64,000 nucleotides of DNA from Sphingomonas yunnanensis. Lineage in GTDB: Bacteria; Pseudomonadota; Alphaproteobacteria; Sphingomonadales; Sphingomonadaceae. Below are positions 1-8,209 of this stretch, in pieces. A program made the translations under genes and the position numbers. Where the stretch lies: contig NZ_JAIOKB010000001.1 of NCBI RefSeq assembly GCF_019898765.1, positions 496,001-560,000 of the forward strand, in the 5' to 3' direction. The notes under the pieces are model-generated. The model searched no databases. It saw nothing but the letters and a program-made list of their open reading frames with translations, and was not told the origin of the DNA. Each line of letters starts with the position of its first letter. Position 1 is the first letter of the stretch.

Positions 1-146
1 GTGGCGGACTCGAGCGAGGCGACGACCTCGATCAGCCCGGCGTGGCGCAATTTGTGCACCGCGCGCGAGAGCCGTACGGTCTGCACCAGCACCGCGGCGC
101 AGAACAGCGAGGTGATCACGTTCGTGATGAAGGAGAGGTCGATCAC
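1..146 (-). CDS. DUF6468-like flagellar-locus protein, N-terminal part
   Basis: Partial gene running off the left edge; only the first 48 or so residues are visible. It begins with a GTG whose last bases overlap the fliM stop in a GTGA arrangement, so it is probably translationally coupled to fliM. The visible part starts VIDLSFITNVITSLF and then carries a hydrophobic stretch (CAAVLVQTV), followed by a basic RLSRAVHKLR segment, which fits an N-terminally membrane-anchored protein. Small proteins of this kind (DUF6468) lie next to fliM in alphaproteobacterial flagellar clusters; the family assignment is from remembered resemblance and context. Its function in the flagellum is not known to me. 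Confidence 0.55.
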   Translation of the reverse strand, partial: MIDLSFITNVITSLFCAAVLVQTVRLSRAVHKLRHAGLIEVVASLESA

Positions 147-1423
147 GACGCCACCTGACCGATCTCGGTGTTGAGCCGGATCGCGGCGAGCGCGCTATGC
201 GTGCCGATCGTACCGGTCGCCAGCGGGACGCCCCTACATTCGATCGCGACGGCGTCGCCGGGAGCGCGATCGAGCGTGATCGTTTTGCCTTCTGTGAGCG
301 CGAGATACTCCTCGATCCGCAGCTCGCGCTCGCCCAGCACCGCGTCGACCTGGATCTCGGTGTGGAGCAGCTCTTCGGCGATGTGGCTCTCCCACATCGT
401 GTTGCGCCCCATCTTCTCGCCGACGAAGCGCTCGATCAGCTTGTCGCGCACCGGCTCGATCGTGGCGTGCGGGAGAACGAGGTGGAAGCGACCGCCGCGA
501 CCCTCCATGTCGATCCGGAAGCTCGCGACCGCGGTGAGGTTGGTCGGCGCCGCGATCGCGGCGAAGCGAGGCGTGACCTCGACTCGTTCGAGCGCGAAGT
601 CGACCGGCTCGATCGCCTCGAACGACTGGGCGAAATCGTCGAGCGTCTGCTGCATCATCCGCCCGACGAGATGCGTCTCGATCGCGGTGAAGGCGCGCCC
701 GTCGATGCGCATCGCGCTGGGTGCGCGCCGCCCGCCGAGCAGGGAATCCACGACGGCGTAGACGAGCGAGGAATCGACCGTCATCAGCCCGTAATTCCCC
801 CATTGTTTAGCGAGGAAGACGCCGATCATCGCGGGCAGCGGCAGGTGGTTCATGAACTCCGCGAAGCGCATCGTGTTGACGCGCTCGGCGTGCACGTCGA
901 GTGAGTCCGCCGTCAGATTGCGCATGCTGGTGCCGAGCGTGCGCACCATGCGCTCGCAGACCACTTCCAGCATCGGCAGCCGCTCGTGATTGGCGACGTC
1001 CGCCTCGATCAGTGCCCGCAGTCCGGTACGCCGGGTCGGTCGCGGCGCGCTTTCGATGCCGAACAGGGCGTCGATACTCGCCTGGTCGAACGTGTCCGAC
1101 GCGTCGTCGCCGCGGGACGTGTCCGCGGCGAGCGCTGCAACGGCATCGACGGGCTGAGGCGGAGCAGGCGGCGGCGCGGGGTCGGTCGCTCTCGCGCCCG
1201 CCGGGGAGGGGCCTTGCGCCGTCGTGCCGGGCGCCGGCGGTGGCGTCACGCCCCGCGCCGCCGGCCCCTTCGCCGCGGGCGCGGGCTTGTCCGTCGGCGT
1301 TGGGCGGAGGGCCGCGGGCGCGCTGCCTGGTCGGGGCGACGATGCGGCGGAACGCTCCGGGACGGGTTGCTCTGCGCGCGTGGGGGTGGGGCGGTCGTCG
1401 CGGCCGTCGGTCGTGCGCGTCAT
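143..1423 (-). CDS. fliM: Flagellar motor switch protein FliM
   Basis: FliM sits in the cytoplasmic C-ring, binds CheY-P and couples FliG to FliN. The 426-residue reading runs from an ATG that overlaps the fliL stop (ATGA). Residues from about 125 to 330 are the FliM core (for example MRFAEFMNHLPLPAMIGVF and SLLGGRRAPS) and the last 80 or so residues form the SpoA/FliN-like domain ending in LNTEIGQVAS. Oddly, the short CheY-binding-like motif QASIDALFG, normally at the extreme N-terminus, lies near residue 120 behind a Pro/Ala-rich extension of about 110 residues. If the true start were further downstream the coupling with fliL would be lost, so I keep this start. Lies in a leftward operon fliL-fliM-DUF6468. 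Confidence 0.92.
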   Translation of the reverse strand: MTRTTDGRDDRPTPTRAEQPVPERSAASSPRPGSAPAALRPTPTDKPAPAAKGPAARGVTPPPAPGTTAQGPSPAGARATDPAPPPAPPQPVDAVAALAADTSRGDDASDTFDQASIDALFGIESAPRPTRRTGLRALIEADVANHERLPMLEVVCERMVRTLGTSMRNLTADSLDVHAERVNTMRFAEFMNHLPLPAMIGVFLAKQWGNYGLMTVDSSLVYAVVDSLLGGRRAPSAMRIDGRAFTAIETHLVGRMMQQTLDDFAQSFEAIEPVDFALERVEVTPRFAAIAAPTNLTAVASFRIDMEGRGGRFHLVLPHATIEPVRDKLIERFVGEKMGRNTMWESHIAEELLHTEIQVDAVLGERELRIEEYLALTEGKTITLDRAPGDAVAIECRGVPLATGTIGTHSALAAIRLNTEIGQVAS

Positions 1424-1938
1424 TGCTCGATCAGGTCCTGGATCAGCACCTCGCTCACTCCGTCGCGGCCGAGCGCCTCGTGCAGCCGAACCAGGATCTC
1501 CTCCTTCACTCGGAACACCGCGGCCGAGCCACTGAGATCCTCCGGCCGGAGTTCGCGTAGGAATGATTGTAGCGTGTCCAGGATCAGCGGCATTCCGGCG
1601 GTGATCCGGCCCACTTGGGACGCGTCGGCGGCGACGATGACGAAGTGCAGCTTGAGGAAATGCTGCCGGCCATCGGCGCTGCGCAACGTCACCACCATCG
1701 GCGGCACGTCGACGTAGCGCGCGCTCGCCGCCTGGCCGGTCGGATGATCGGCCGCGTCGTCGGTGCCATTGAACGGCCACACGCCGGCGAGCGCGAGCCC
1801 GCCTCCGATGACCAGCAGAGCCGCCAACGCGACGATCGCGGCTAGTAGCACGCGCCGTCGCTCGTCGCGCGGCTCCGTCGCCGGCGCCGCCGTGCCGCGG
1901 GACCGGTCGAATCTCAACACGTCGGCTCGTTCTGCCAC
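1420..1938 (-). CDS. fliL: Flagellar basal body-associated protein FliL
   Basis: FliL is a single-pass inner-membrane protein around the stator that affects motor torque. The 172-residue protein has an N-terminal cytoplasmic segment, one transmembrane helix at about 28-50 (LLAAIVALAALLVIGG) and a periplasmic FliL domain with YVDVPPMVVTL and LKLHFVIVAAD. The start is a GTG at 1938 because a clear AGAGGT ribosome site lies 5-6 bases upstream; a nearby ATG at 1943 is in another frame. The stop overlaps the fliM start. It diverges from flgF across a roughly 190-base control region. Confidence 0.9.
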   Translation of the reverse strand: MAERADVLRFDRSRGTAAPATEPRDERRRVLLAAIVALAALLVIGGGLALAGVWPFNGTDDAADHPTGQAASARYVDVPPMVVTLRSADGRQHFLKLHFVIVAADASQVGRITAGMPLILDTLQSFLRELRPEDLSGSAAVFRVKEEILVRLHEALGRDGVSEVLIQDLIEQ

Positions 1939-2127
1939 GTCATACCTCTTGCTTGGCCGCGCAATTTCGAGAGGTGCGCCACCAACCGGCGCGGTTGGTC
2001 CTATTATAGGGGCGAGCCTCGGGCGGTTGCCGCGACGCGCTGGTTTTTGGTGCGATGTTCGCAGCGACACCAGCCGCGGCGGCCGCGGGACGGGGTCCGG
2101 ACATGGACTGACGGGCGAGAGAGACGG
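1939..2127. promoter_or_regulatory. Divergent fliL/flgF control region with inverted repeat
   Basis: This gap separates leftward fliLM from rightward flgFGAH, so it should hold both promoters. It contains a perfect 7-base inverted repeat, ACCAACC at 1981-1987 and GGTTGGT at 1993-1999 with a 5-base loop, followed at once by the AT-rich CCTATTATAGG. No convincing sigma-54 (GG-N10-GC) or sigma-28 element was recognised. The repeat could be an operator or an RNA hairpin; the role is inference. Confidence 0.4.
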
Positions 2128-2874
2128 ATGGGATCCGACGTATCCACCTATGTACTGCTGAGCCACCAGGCCGCGCTGCGGCGTCAACTCGACGTCACCG
2201 CCAACAATATGGCGAACAGCAGCACGGTGGGCTTCAAGCGCGAGCAGGAGGTGTTCCGCGAGCACGTCGAGCGCGTCCGCCGCGCCCCGATCGAGGATGC
2301 GAGGCGATTGTCGTTCGTGCTCGATTTCGGGCAGGTGCACGATAGCCGCGCAGGTGCCTTCCAGCCGACCGGCAACCCGCTCGACGTGATGATCGACGGA
2401 CCGGGCTATCTCTCGGTCGAGGACGCGACGGGAACGACGGCCTACACGCGGGCGGGTTTCATCACCTTGCTCACCAACGGTGAGCTGGGCACACCTGCGG
2501 GCGCGCCGCTGCTCGACGAGAACGGCCGACATATCGCGGTGCCCGCGGAGGAGCAGGGCAGCCTCGCCATCGCCGAGGACGGCACCGTCTCCGCCAGTTC
2601 CGGGCCGATCGCACGGCTAGCGGTGACCCAGTTCGACGAGATGCGAGTCAATGAACGCGGCGACGGCCTGCTCACCGGTGCCGGTGGGCGGCTGCTCGCC
2701 GCGACGGAGACGCGGCTGCGCAGCGGCGGCGTCGAAGGCTCGAACGTGCAGCCGATCATCGAGACGACCAACATGATCGAGGTGCTGCGCGCGTATCAGC
2801 GCACCAGCGAGGCGGCCGCCAACATCGACTCGCTGCGCAAACTGGCGATCTCGCGACTTGCCAAGCCCGACTGA
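2128..2874 (+). CDS. flgF: Flagellar proximal rod protein FlgF
   Basis: Component of the proximal rod of the flagellar basal body, exported by the flagellar type III system. The 248-residue protein shows the N-terminal rod/hook motif near residue 20 (LDVTANNMANSSTVGFKRE) and the conserved C-terminal helix ending IEVLRAYQRTSEAAANID. Start chosen at the ATG of MGSDVST, which precedes the conserved N-terminus by a normal distance and has an A/G-rich GAGAGAGACGG upstream. First gene of a rightward set flgF-flgG-flgA-flgH. Confidence 0.94.
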   Translation: MGSDVSTYVLLSHQAALRRQLDVTANNMANSSTVGFKREQEVFREHVERVRRAPIEDARRLSFVLDFGQVHDSRAGAFQPTGNPLDVMIDGPGYLSVEDATGTTAYTRAGFITLLTNGELGTPAGAPLLDENGRHIAVPAEEQGSLAIAEDGTVSASSGPIARLAVTQFDEMRVNERGDGLLTGAGGRLLAATETRLRSGGVEGSNVQPIIETTNMIEVLRAYQRTSEAAANIDSLRKLAISRLAKPD

Positions 2875-2907
2875 CCTACCGACCAGCCACCCTTGTAACA
2901 GGATAAT

Positions 2908-3696
2908 ATGATGCGCTCCCTGTCGATCGCTGCCAGCGGCATGCTGGCACAGCAGACCAACGTCGATGTCATCGCGAACAATATCGCCAACATGAACACC
3001 ACCGCGTTCAAGCGGCAGCGGCCCGAATTCGAGGACCTGTTGTACGAGCAGGTGAGCCGGCCCGGCGCGGCGACCAGCGCCGACGGCACGCGCGTCCCCG
3101 CCGGCATCCAGCTCGGCAGCGGCGTGCGCGCGGCAGGCGTCTATCGCGTGCTCGAGCAGGGCGCGACCACCGAGAGCAAGAGCAAGTTCGACGTGGCGAT
3201 CCTGGGCCAGGGCTATTTCCGCATCGCGCTGCCCAACGGCGAGGTCGCCTATACGCGATCGGGCGCGTTCAAGCTCTCCGACCAGGGCGAGGTGGTGACG
3301 ACCGACGGCTATCGCGTCCAGCCCGACATCACCATCCCCAACGGCGCCACCGATGTCTCGATCAGCCCGACCGGCCTCGTCCAGGTCAAGCTCGCCGACC
3401 AGGTGCAGCTGCAGGACGTCGGTCAGCTCGATCTCGCCACCTTCGTCAACGAGGCGGGGCTCGAGGCGCTCGGCTCCAACCTGTTCCAGGAGACCGAGGC
3501 ATCGGGGCAGCCGTCCGTCGCCAACCCGGGTCAGCCGGGTTTCGGGTCGCTCAAACAGGGCTATCTCGAGGCGTCGAACGTCAACCCGGTCGCCGAGATC
3601 ACCGCGCTGATCAGCGCGCAGCGCGCCTATGAGATGAACAGCCGGATCGTGAAGACCGCGGACGAGATGCTCGCGACCACGACTCAGCTGCGGTGA
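2908..3696 (+). CDS. flgG: Flagellar distal rod protein FlgG
   Basis: Main structural subunit of the distal rod. The 262-residue length is the family norm. It starts MMRSLSIAASGMLAQQ and contains the rod signature NIANMNTTAFKRQR near residue 27 and the C-terminal helix VAEITALISAQRAYEMNSR. Lies 33 bases after flgF with AGGATAAT before the start codon. Its stop overlaps the GTG proposed for flgA. Confidence 0.97.
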   Translation: MMRSLSIAASGMLAQQTNVDVIANNIANMNTTAFKRQRPEFEDLLYEQVSRPGAATSADGTRVPAGIQLGSGVRAAGVYRVLEQGATTESKSKFDVAILGQGYFRIALPNGEVAYTRSGAFKLSDQGEVVTTDGYRVQPDITIPNGATDVSISPTGLVQVKLADQVQLQDVGQLDLATFVNEAGLEALGSNLFQETEASGQPSVANPGQPGFGSLKQGYLEASNVNPVAEITALISAQRAYEMNSRIVKTADEMLATTTQLR

Positions 3697-4160
3697 CGGT
3701 GATGCGAGTCCGCGTCACTGGCCTCGTCGTCGTCCTCTTACCGCTAACGAGCGCGCCCTCGGTGGCGCAGTCGGTCGCGCCGGCCGCGCCGGTGGTGCTG
3801 GTCCAGCCGGTCGCCGCCGGAGCGGTGATCGGCGCCGACGATCTGCGTCCGTGGGGAGCGGGGGACTCGCCGCCGATGCGGGGCGCGCTGGCGGCGGCGA
3901 ACATCGTCGGCCGCGCTGCGGCGCGCCGGCTCCCCGCCGGCGCAGTGGTGCGCGAGGGCGACGTGCGCGTGCCCCTGGTGATTCAGCGCGGTGAGCCGGT
4001 GACGGTCGTGCTGCGCAGCGGTGCGCTGACGATCAGCACACAGGGCCAGGCGCTCAACGCCGCCGCGCGAGGCGAGCCGGTCCGTGTCCTCTGCGACTCG
4101 ACCAAGCGCACGCTCTCGGGACGTGCCGAGGCGCCAGGTCGCGTCGCGGTCGCCGGTTGA
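3693..4160 (+). CDS. flgA: Flagellar P-ring assembly chaperone FlgA
   Basis: FlgA is a periplasmic chaperone for P-ring (FlgI) assembly. The product is about 155 residues with an N-terminal signal peptide (VVVLLPLTSAPSVAQ, cleavage probably after AQ) and an SAF-type domain with the pattern VAAGAVIGADDLRP, then LPAGAVVREGDVR and GEPVTVVLRSGALTIS. The end, AARGEPVRVLCDSTKRTLSGR, is typical of FlgA. The GTG at 3693 makes a GTGA overlap with flgG; an in-frame ATG at 3702 is an equally possible start. It is short for a FlgA, having mainly the C-terminal part. Confidence 0.87.
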   Translation: MTVMRVRVTGLVVVLLPLTSAPSVAQSVAPAAPVVLVQPVAAGAVIGADDLRPWGAGDSPPMRGALAAANIVGRAAARRLPAGAVVREGDVRVPLVIQRGEPVTVVLRSGALTISTQGQALNAAARGEPVRVLCDSTKRTLSGRAEAPGRVAVAG

Positions 4161-4176
4161 TAGAAGGAACAATGTG

Positions 4177-4944
4177 ATGAGACTGCAGCCCTGCCGCGGC
4201 GTCCTGCTACTCGCCGCCATCGTGCCGCTGCTCGGCGGCTGCGGCTCGGTCGGGCGGCTCAAGGCGATCGGCAAGCCGCCGAAGATCGAACCGTCGGAGA
4301 CCCCGGTCGCGCCGACGGTCACGCCCTCGCTCGGCGACCGGGCGCGATATGGTCGGGACCCGGCGACGATGACGGAACCGGACGGCAGCGCCTCCCTGTT
4401 CCGCACCGGCGCCGGCGCCTTCTTCCACGACCAGCGTGCCTCGCAGGTCGGCGATATCCTCACCGTCCGGATCAGCATCGCCGACAGTGCGACGCTCGAC
4501 AATAAGTCGAGCCGCGCGCGGAGCGGCAACGACAGCGTCGGCCTGCCCAACTTCCTTGGGCTGGAGAGTACGCTCAAGAAAGTCCTGCCGTCGGGCGCCA
4601 ACCCGGCCTCGCTGATCGACACGAAGAATGCCTCGGGCAGTACCGGGACGGGGAATACGTCGCGGAGCGAGCAGATCAACACCGTGGTCGCGGCCACGGT
4701 GGTGGGATTGCTCCCCAACGGCAATCTGGTGATCCGCGGCCATCAGGAGGTGCGGGTCAACTTCGAGCTGCGCCAGCTGCTCGTCAGCGGGATCGTCCGC
4801 CCGCAGGATATCGCGCGCGACAATAGCGTGCTCAGCAGCCAGATCGCGGACGCCCGGATCAGCTACGGCGGTCGCGGCCAGATCACCGACGTGCAGCAGC
4901 CGCGCTGGGGCCAGCAAGTGATCGAGGCGATCTCGCCCTTCTAG
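4177..4944 (+). CDS. flgH: Flagellar L-ring lipoprotein FlgH
   Basis: FlgH forms the outer-membrane L-ring bushing around the rod. The 255-residue protein has a lipoprotein signal with lipobox LLGGC (Cys22). The body has the FlgH features ASLFRTGAGAFFHDQRA, VGDILTVRISIADSATLDN and the C-terminal VRPQDIARDNSVLSSQIADA and ISYGGRGQITDVQQPRWGQQ segments. The ribosome site GAAGGAAC is a few bases before the start; a GTG immediately upstream is an alternative. Lies 16 bases after flgA. Confidence 0.96.
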   Translation: MRLQPCRGVLLLAAIVPLLGGCGSVGRLKAIGKPPKIEPSETPVAPTVTPSLGDRARYGRDPATMTEPDGSASLFRTGAGAFFHDQRASQVGDILTVRISIADSATLDNKSSRARSGNDSVGLPNFLGLESTLKKVLPSGANPASLIDTKNASGSTGTGNTSRSEQINTVVAATVVGLLPNGNLVIRGHQEVRVNFELRQLLVSGIVRPQDIARDNSVLSSQIADARISYGGRGQITDVQQPRWGQQVIEAISPF

Positions 4945-5218
4945 GGCGATCAGGCGCGCGCTCGACCGGCCGGATACGCGTATGGCGCGCGTGAGCGTCG
5001 CGCCCACCTCGCCGATACGCGCCAGCGCGGCGACGATAAAAGCGTCGCGGGCGTCGAGCTGGCGCTGGCCAAGGCGTTCACGCGCTACATGCGCGACCAG
5101 CGCCGCCCGCGCGACCTCGGGAGGATCTGGGCCGACACGTCGCTCGAGCCCAGGCGCCCCGATATCTATCCTGTCAGCCATGGAGCGACCTGCGCTGGGA
5201 GCAGTGACCCGAGGTGGG
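4945..5218 (+). pseudogene. Decayed fragment after flgH, possibly L,D-transpeptidase-like
   Basis: No intact gene is visible between flgH and the 67-residue gene. In the same frame as flgH, directly beyond its stop codon, the reading stays open and gives a protein-like stretch including VELALAKAFTRYMRDQ and LGRIWADTSLEPRRPD. This pattern vaguely recalls the N-terminal scaffold of YcbB-type L,D-transpeptidases, but there is no start codon before 5089 and no catalytic domain. It could equally be non-coding GC-rich sequence. Low confidence. Confidence 0.25.
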
Positions 5219-5235
5219 TAGTGCCGGATCTCGCG

Positions 5236-5439
5236 TCAGGGTCGGCGCAGTCGCCGCGCCAGCAGGATCAGCAGCAGCCCGGCGACCGCGAGCGCGCTGC
5301 CGTAATCGGCCCACACGCGCTGGTCGAGCATGAAGCTCGACCGCGGCCAATGGATGTAGCCCAGCCCCTGGCCGATCCAGAGCACACCCATCAGCGCCAT
5401 CAGGGCGCCGAGCACGATCAGGACCGGCCGGAGGCGCAT
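5236..5439 (-). CDS. Small two-helix membrane protein
   Basis: A 67-residue protein of unknown function. It has two hydrophobic helices, at about 4-24 (RPVLIVLGALMALMGVLWIG) and 46-62 (YGSALAVAGLLLILLA), with a basic RRLRRP end, so it should be an inner-membrane protein with both ends on the cytoplasmic side. It starts only 4 bases after the gltA stop and is probably the last gene of a gltX-gltA transcript. No family was recognised. Confidence 0.7.
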   Translation of the reverse strand: MRLRPVLIVLGALMALMGVLWIGQGLGYIHWPRSSFMLDQRVWADYGSALAVAGLLLILLARRLRRP

Positions 5440-5443
5440 CGGC

Positions 5444-6727
5444 TCAGCGCTGCGCCAGGGGCACGTAGCTGCGCTGCGTCGGCCCGGTGTAGAGCTGACG
5501 CGGGCGGCCGATCTTCTGGTCGGGGTCGGTGATCATCTCGTTCCACTGCGCCACCCAGCCGACGGTGCGCGCCAGCGCGAACAGCACGGTGAACATGCTG
5601 GTCGGAAAGCCGATCGCCGAGAGGATCACGCCCGAGTAGAAGTCGACGTTGGGGAACAGCTTCTTCTCGACGAAATAGTCGTCGCTGAGCGCCAGCTCCT
5701 CGAGCCGCAGCGCGGTCTCGAACAGCGGGTCCTGCACGTTGAGCGCCTCGAACACCTCGCGCACGGTCTTCTGCATCACGGTCGCGCGCGGGTCGTAGTT
5801 CTTGTAGACGCGGTGGCCGAAGCCCATCAGCCGGAACGGGTCGTTCTTGTCCTTGGCGCGCGCGATGAACTCGGGGATGCGCTCGGGCGTGCCGATCTCG
5901 TGCAGCATGTTGAGCGCCGCCTCATTGGCGCCGCCGTGCGCCGGACCCCACAGGCAGGCGATGCCCGCCGCGATGCAGGCGAAGGGGTTGGCGCCCGACG
6001 AGCCGGCGAGCCGCACCGTCGAGGTCGAGGCATTCTGCTCGTGATCGGCGTGGAGGATGAAGATCCGGTCCATCGCGCGCTCGACCGCCGGGTTCACCTC
6101 ATAGGGCTCGGCCGGCACGCCGAACGTCATGCGCAGGAAGTTGCCCGTGTAGCTCAGCGAGTTGTCGGGGTAGAGGAAGGGCTGGCCGACGCTGTACTTG
6201 TACGCCATCGCGGCGATCGTCGGCATCTTGGCGATCAGCCGATGCGACGCGATCATGCGCTGCTGCGGATCGTGGATGTCGGTCGAGTCGTGGTAGAAGG
6301 CGCTCAGCGCGCCGACGACGCCGCACATGATCGCCATCGGGTGTGCGTCGCGACGGAAGCCGCGGAAGAACTGCGCCAGCTGCTCGTGCACCATGGTGTG
6401 GCGCGTGATGGTGTGGCTGAAATGGTCGAGCTCGCCCTGGTCCGGGAGCTCTCCGTTGAGCAGCAGGTAGCAGACCTCCATGAAGGTCGACTGCTCGGCC
6501 AGCTCGCCGATCGGATAGCCGCGGTGGAGCAACACGCCCTCGTCGCCGTCGATATAGGTCAGCTTGGACTGGCACGAGGCGGTCGAGGTGAAGCCGGGAT
6601 CATAGGTGAAGGCGCCGGTCTGCGCGTACAGCTTGCGGATATCCACCACGTCGGGGCCGACCGAGCCCGACAGCACCGGATATTCGAGCTCCTTGCCCGA
6701 CAGGGCGAACTGGGCTGCTTCGGTCAT
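5444..6727 (-). CDS. gltA: Citrate synthase
   Basis: Condenses acetyl-CoA and oxaloacetate to citrate, the entry step of the TCA cycle. At 427 residues it is the hexameric type II form found in Proteobacteria. Recognisable blocks are [20 protein letters not shown] near the N-terminus, [13 protein letters not shown], the catalytic-histidine segments [15 protein letters not shown] and [15 protein letters not shown], and [15 protein letters not shown]. Start at the ATG with GGAGATCATCC upstream. It follows gltX by 13 bases on the same strand, a gene pairing common in sphingomonads. Confidence 0.97.
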   Translation of the reverse strand: MTEAAQFALSGKELEYPVLSGSVGPDVVDIRKLYAQTGAFTYDPGFTSTASCQSKLTYIDGDEGVLLHRGYPIGELAEQSTFMEVCYLLLNGELPDQGELDHFSHTITRHTMVHEQLAQFFRGFRRDAHPMAIMCGVVGALSAFYHDSTDIHDPQQRMIASHRLIAKMPTIAAMAYKYSVGQPFLYPDNSLSYTGNFLRMTFGVPAEPYEVNPAVERAMDRIFILHADHEQNASTSTVRLAGSSGANPFACIAAGIACLWGPAHGGANEAALNMLHEIGTPERIPEFIARAKDKNDPFRLMGFGHRVYKNYDPRATVMQKTVREVFEALNVQDPLFETALRLEELALSDDYFVEKKLFPNVDFYSGVILSAIGFPTSMFTVLFALARTVGWVAQWNEMITDPDQKIGRPRQLYTGPTQRSYVPLAQR

Positions 6728-6740
6728 GGATGATCTCCTG

Positions 6741-8180
6741 TCAGGCTTTGTGGTCCGCGATCCGAGCCAGGCTCTCGTCGCGCCCTAGAAGGACGAGTAC
6801 GTCGAAGATGCCGGGCGAGGTCTTGCGCCCGGTGAGCGCGGCGCGGAGCGGCTGGGCGACCTGCCCCAGCTTGACTCCGGCGGCCTCGGCCACCTGCCGC
6901 ACCGCGGCTTCGGTGGTCTCCGTATCCCAGTTGTGCACTGCGTCAAGCGCGGCGTGCAGGCGTTCCAGCAGCGCGGGCGCCTCGCCGGCGAGCAGCGGCG
7001 CGGCATCGGCGTCGATCGCCAGCGGACGCGTTGCGAACAGAAACGCGGTACCCTCGGCGAGCTCGTTGAGGTTGGCCGCGCGCGGCTTGAGCGCGGGCAT
7101 CGCCGCGGCGAGCGAGATGCGACGCGTGTCGTCACGGTCGAAGTCGAGCTTCTCCGCCACTAGCTCTGCGAGCCGCGAATCGTCGCTGGCGCGGATATAA
7201 TGACCGTTGAGATGCTCGAGCTTCTTGAGATCGAACCGGCTCGGCGACTTGCCCACGGCGTCGAGGTCGAACCAGCGGATCGCGTCCTCGCGCGCGATGA
7301 TCTCGTCGTCGCCGTGCCCCCAGCCGAGCCGCAGCAGGTAATTGTCGAGCGCCTCGGGCAGGATGCCCATCTCGTCGCGATAGGCCTCGATGCCCACCGC
7401 GCCGTGGCGCTTGGAAAGCTTGGCGCCGTCGCTGCCGTGGATCAGCGGGATGTGCGCGTAGACCGGATCGGGCCATCCCTCCCCGCCGGCTTCCTTGGCG
7501 ATCGCGTCCATCGCGCGGTAGATCGGCAGCTGGCGAAAGGCGTTGTTGAGATGGTCGTCGCCACGGATCACGTGCGTGACCCCCATGTCGTGGTCGTCGA
7601 CCACGACCGCGAGCATATAGGTCGGCGTGCCGTCCGACCGGAGCAGGACGAGGTCGTCGAGCTCGGCGTTCTGCACCGTCACCTCCCCCTGAACTCGGTC
7701 GTGGATCGTCGTCGCGCCCTCGGTCGGCGCGCGCAGGCGGACGACGTAGCTCTGGTCAGCGGGCCAGTCGGTGCGGTCACGCCACGGCGAGCGGATCCGC
7801 AGCGGCTGCTTCGCCGCCTGCGCGGCGGCGCGCATCGAGTCGAGCTCCTCGCTGGTGAGGTAACAGCGGTAGGCGTGACCGGCCTCGATCATCCGATGGG
7901 CGACCGCGGCGTGGCGGTCGGCGCGGGCGAACTGATAGACTTCCTCGCCGTCCCAATCGAGCCCGAGCCAGCGCATGCCGTTCAGGATGGCGTCGATCGC
8001 GGGCTGGGTCGAGCGGGCGCGATCGGTGTCCTCGATCCGCAGCCGGAAGGTGCCGCCGTGGTGGCGCGCGTAGAGGAGGTTGAACAGCGCGGTGCGCGCG
8101 CCGCCCAGGTGAAGGAACCCGGTCGGTGACGGGGCGAAGCGCGTGACGACGGCGCGCTCGTTGATCTCGGTTGCGCTCAA
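6741..8180 (-). CDS. gltX: Glutamate--tRNA ligase
   Basis: Charges tRNA-Glu with glutamate (class I aminoacyl-tRNA synthetase). The 479-residue protein has the N-terminal HIGH-type motif in [18 protein letters not shown] (residues about 15-32) and the KMSKS-type motif [12 protein letters not shown] near residue 250, followed by the anticodon-binding C-terminal region. The only start near the conserved N-terminus is a TTG, preceded by GGGAG about ten bases upstream; no ATG or GTG lies between it and the first conserved block. Its start diverges closely from comEC. Confidence 0.96.
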   Translation of the reverse strand: MSATEINERAVVTRFAPSPTGFLHLGGARTALFNLLYARHHGGTFRLRIEDTDRARSTQPAIDAILNGMRWLGLDWDGEEVYQFARADRHAAVAHRMIEAGHAYRCYLTSEELDSMRAAAQAAKQPLRIRSPWRDRTDWPADQSYVVRLRAPTEGATTIHDRVQGEVTVQNAELDDLVLLRSDGTPTYMLAVVVDDHDMGVTHVIRGDDHLNNAFRQLPIYRAMDAIAKEAGGEGWPDPVYAHIPLIHGSDGAKLSKRHGAVGIEAYRDEMGILPEALDNYLLRLGWGHGDDEIIAREDAIRWFDLDAVGKSPSRFDLKKLEHLNGHYIRASDDSRLAELVAEKLDFDRDDTRRISLAAAMPALKPRAANLNELAEGTAFLFATRPLAIDADAAPLLAGEAPALLERLHAALDAVHNWDTETTEAAVRQVAEAAGVKLGQVAQPLRAALTGRKTSPGIFDVLVLLGRDESLARIADHKA

Positions 8181-8209
8181 GCGCGCGTGCTCCCAGGCTG
8201 GATGATCGG

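Noticed and set aside
1939..2127. Sigma-54 promoter for the flagellar operons
   Set aside because: TTGGCCGCGCAATTTCG near 1955 lacks the GG-N10-GC spacing.
5089..5532. 147-codon plus-strand frame running into the 67-residue gene
   Set aside because: The second half is the antisense of the small membrane gene and gltA; Gln/Arg/Pro-rich with no family features.
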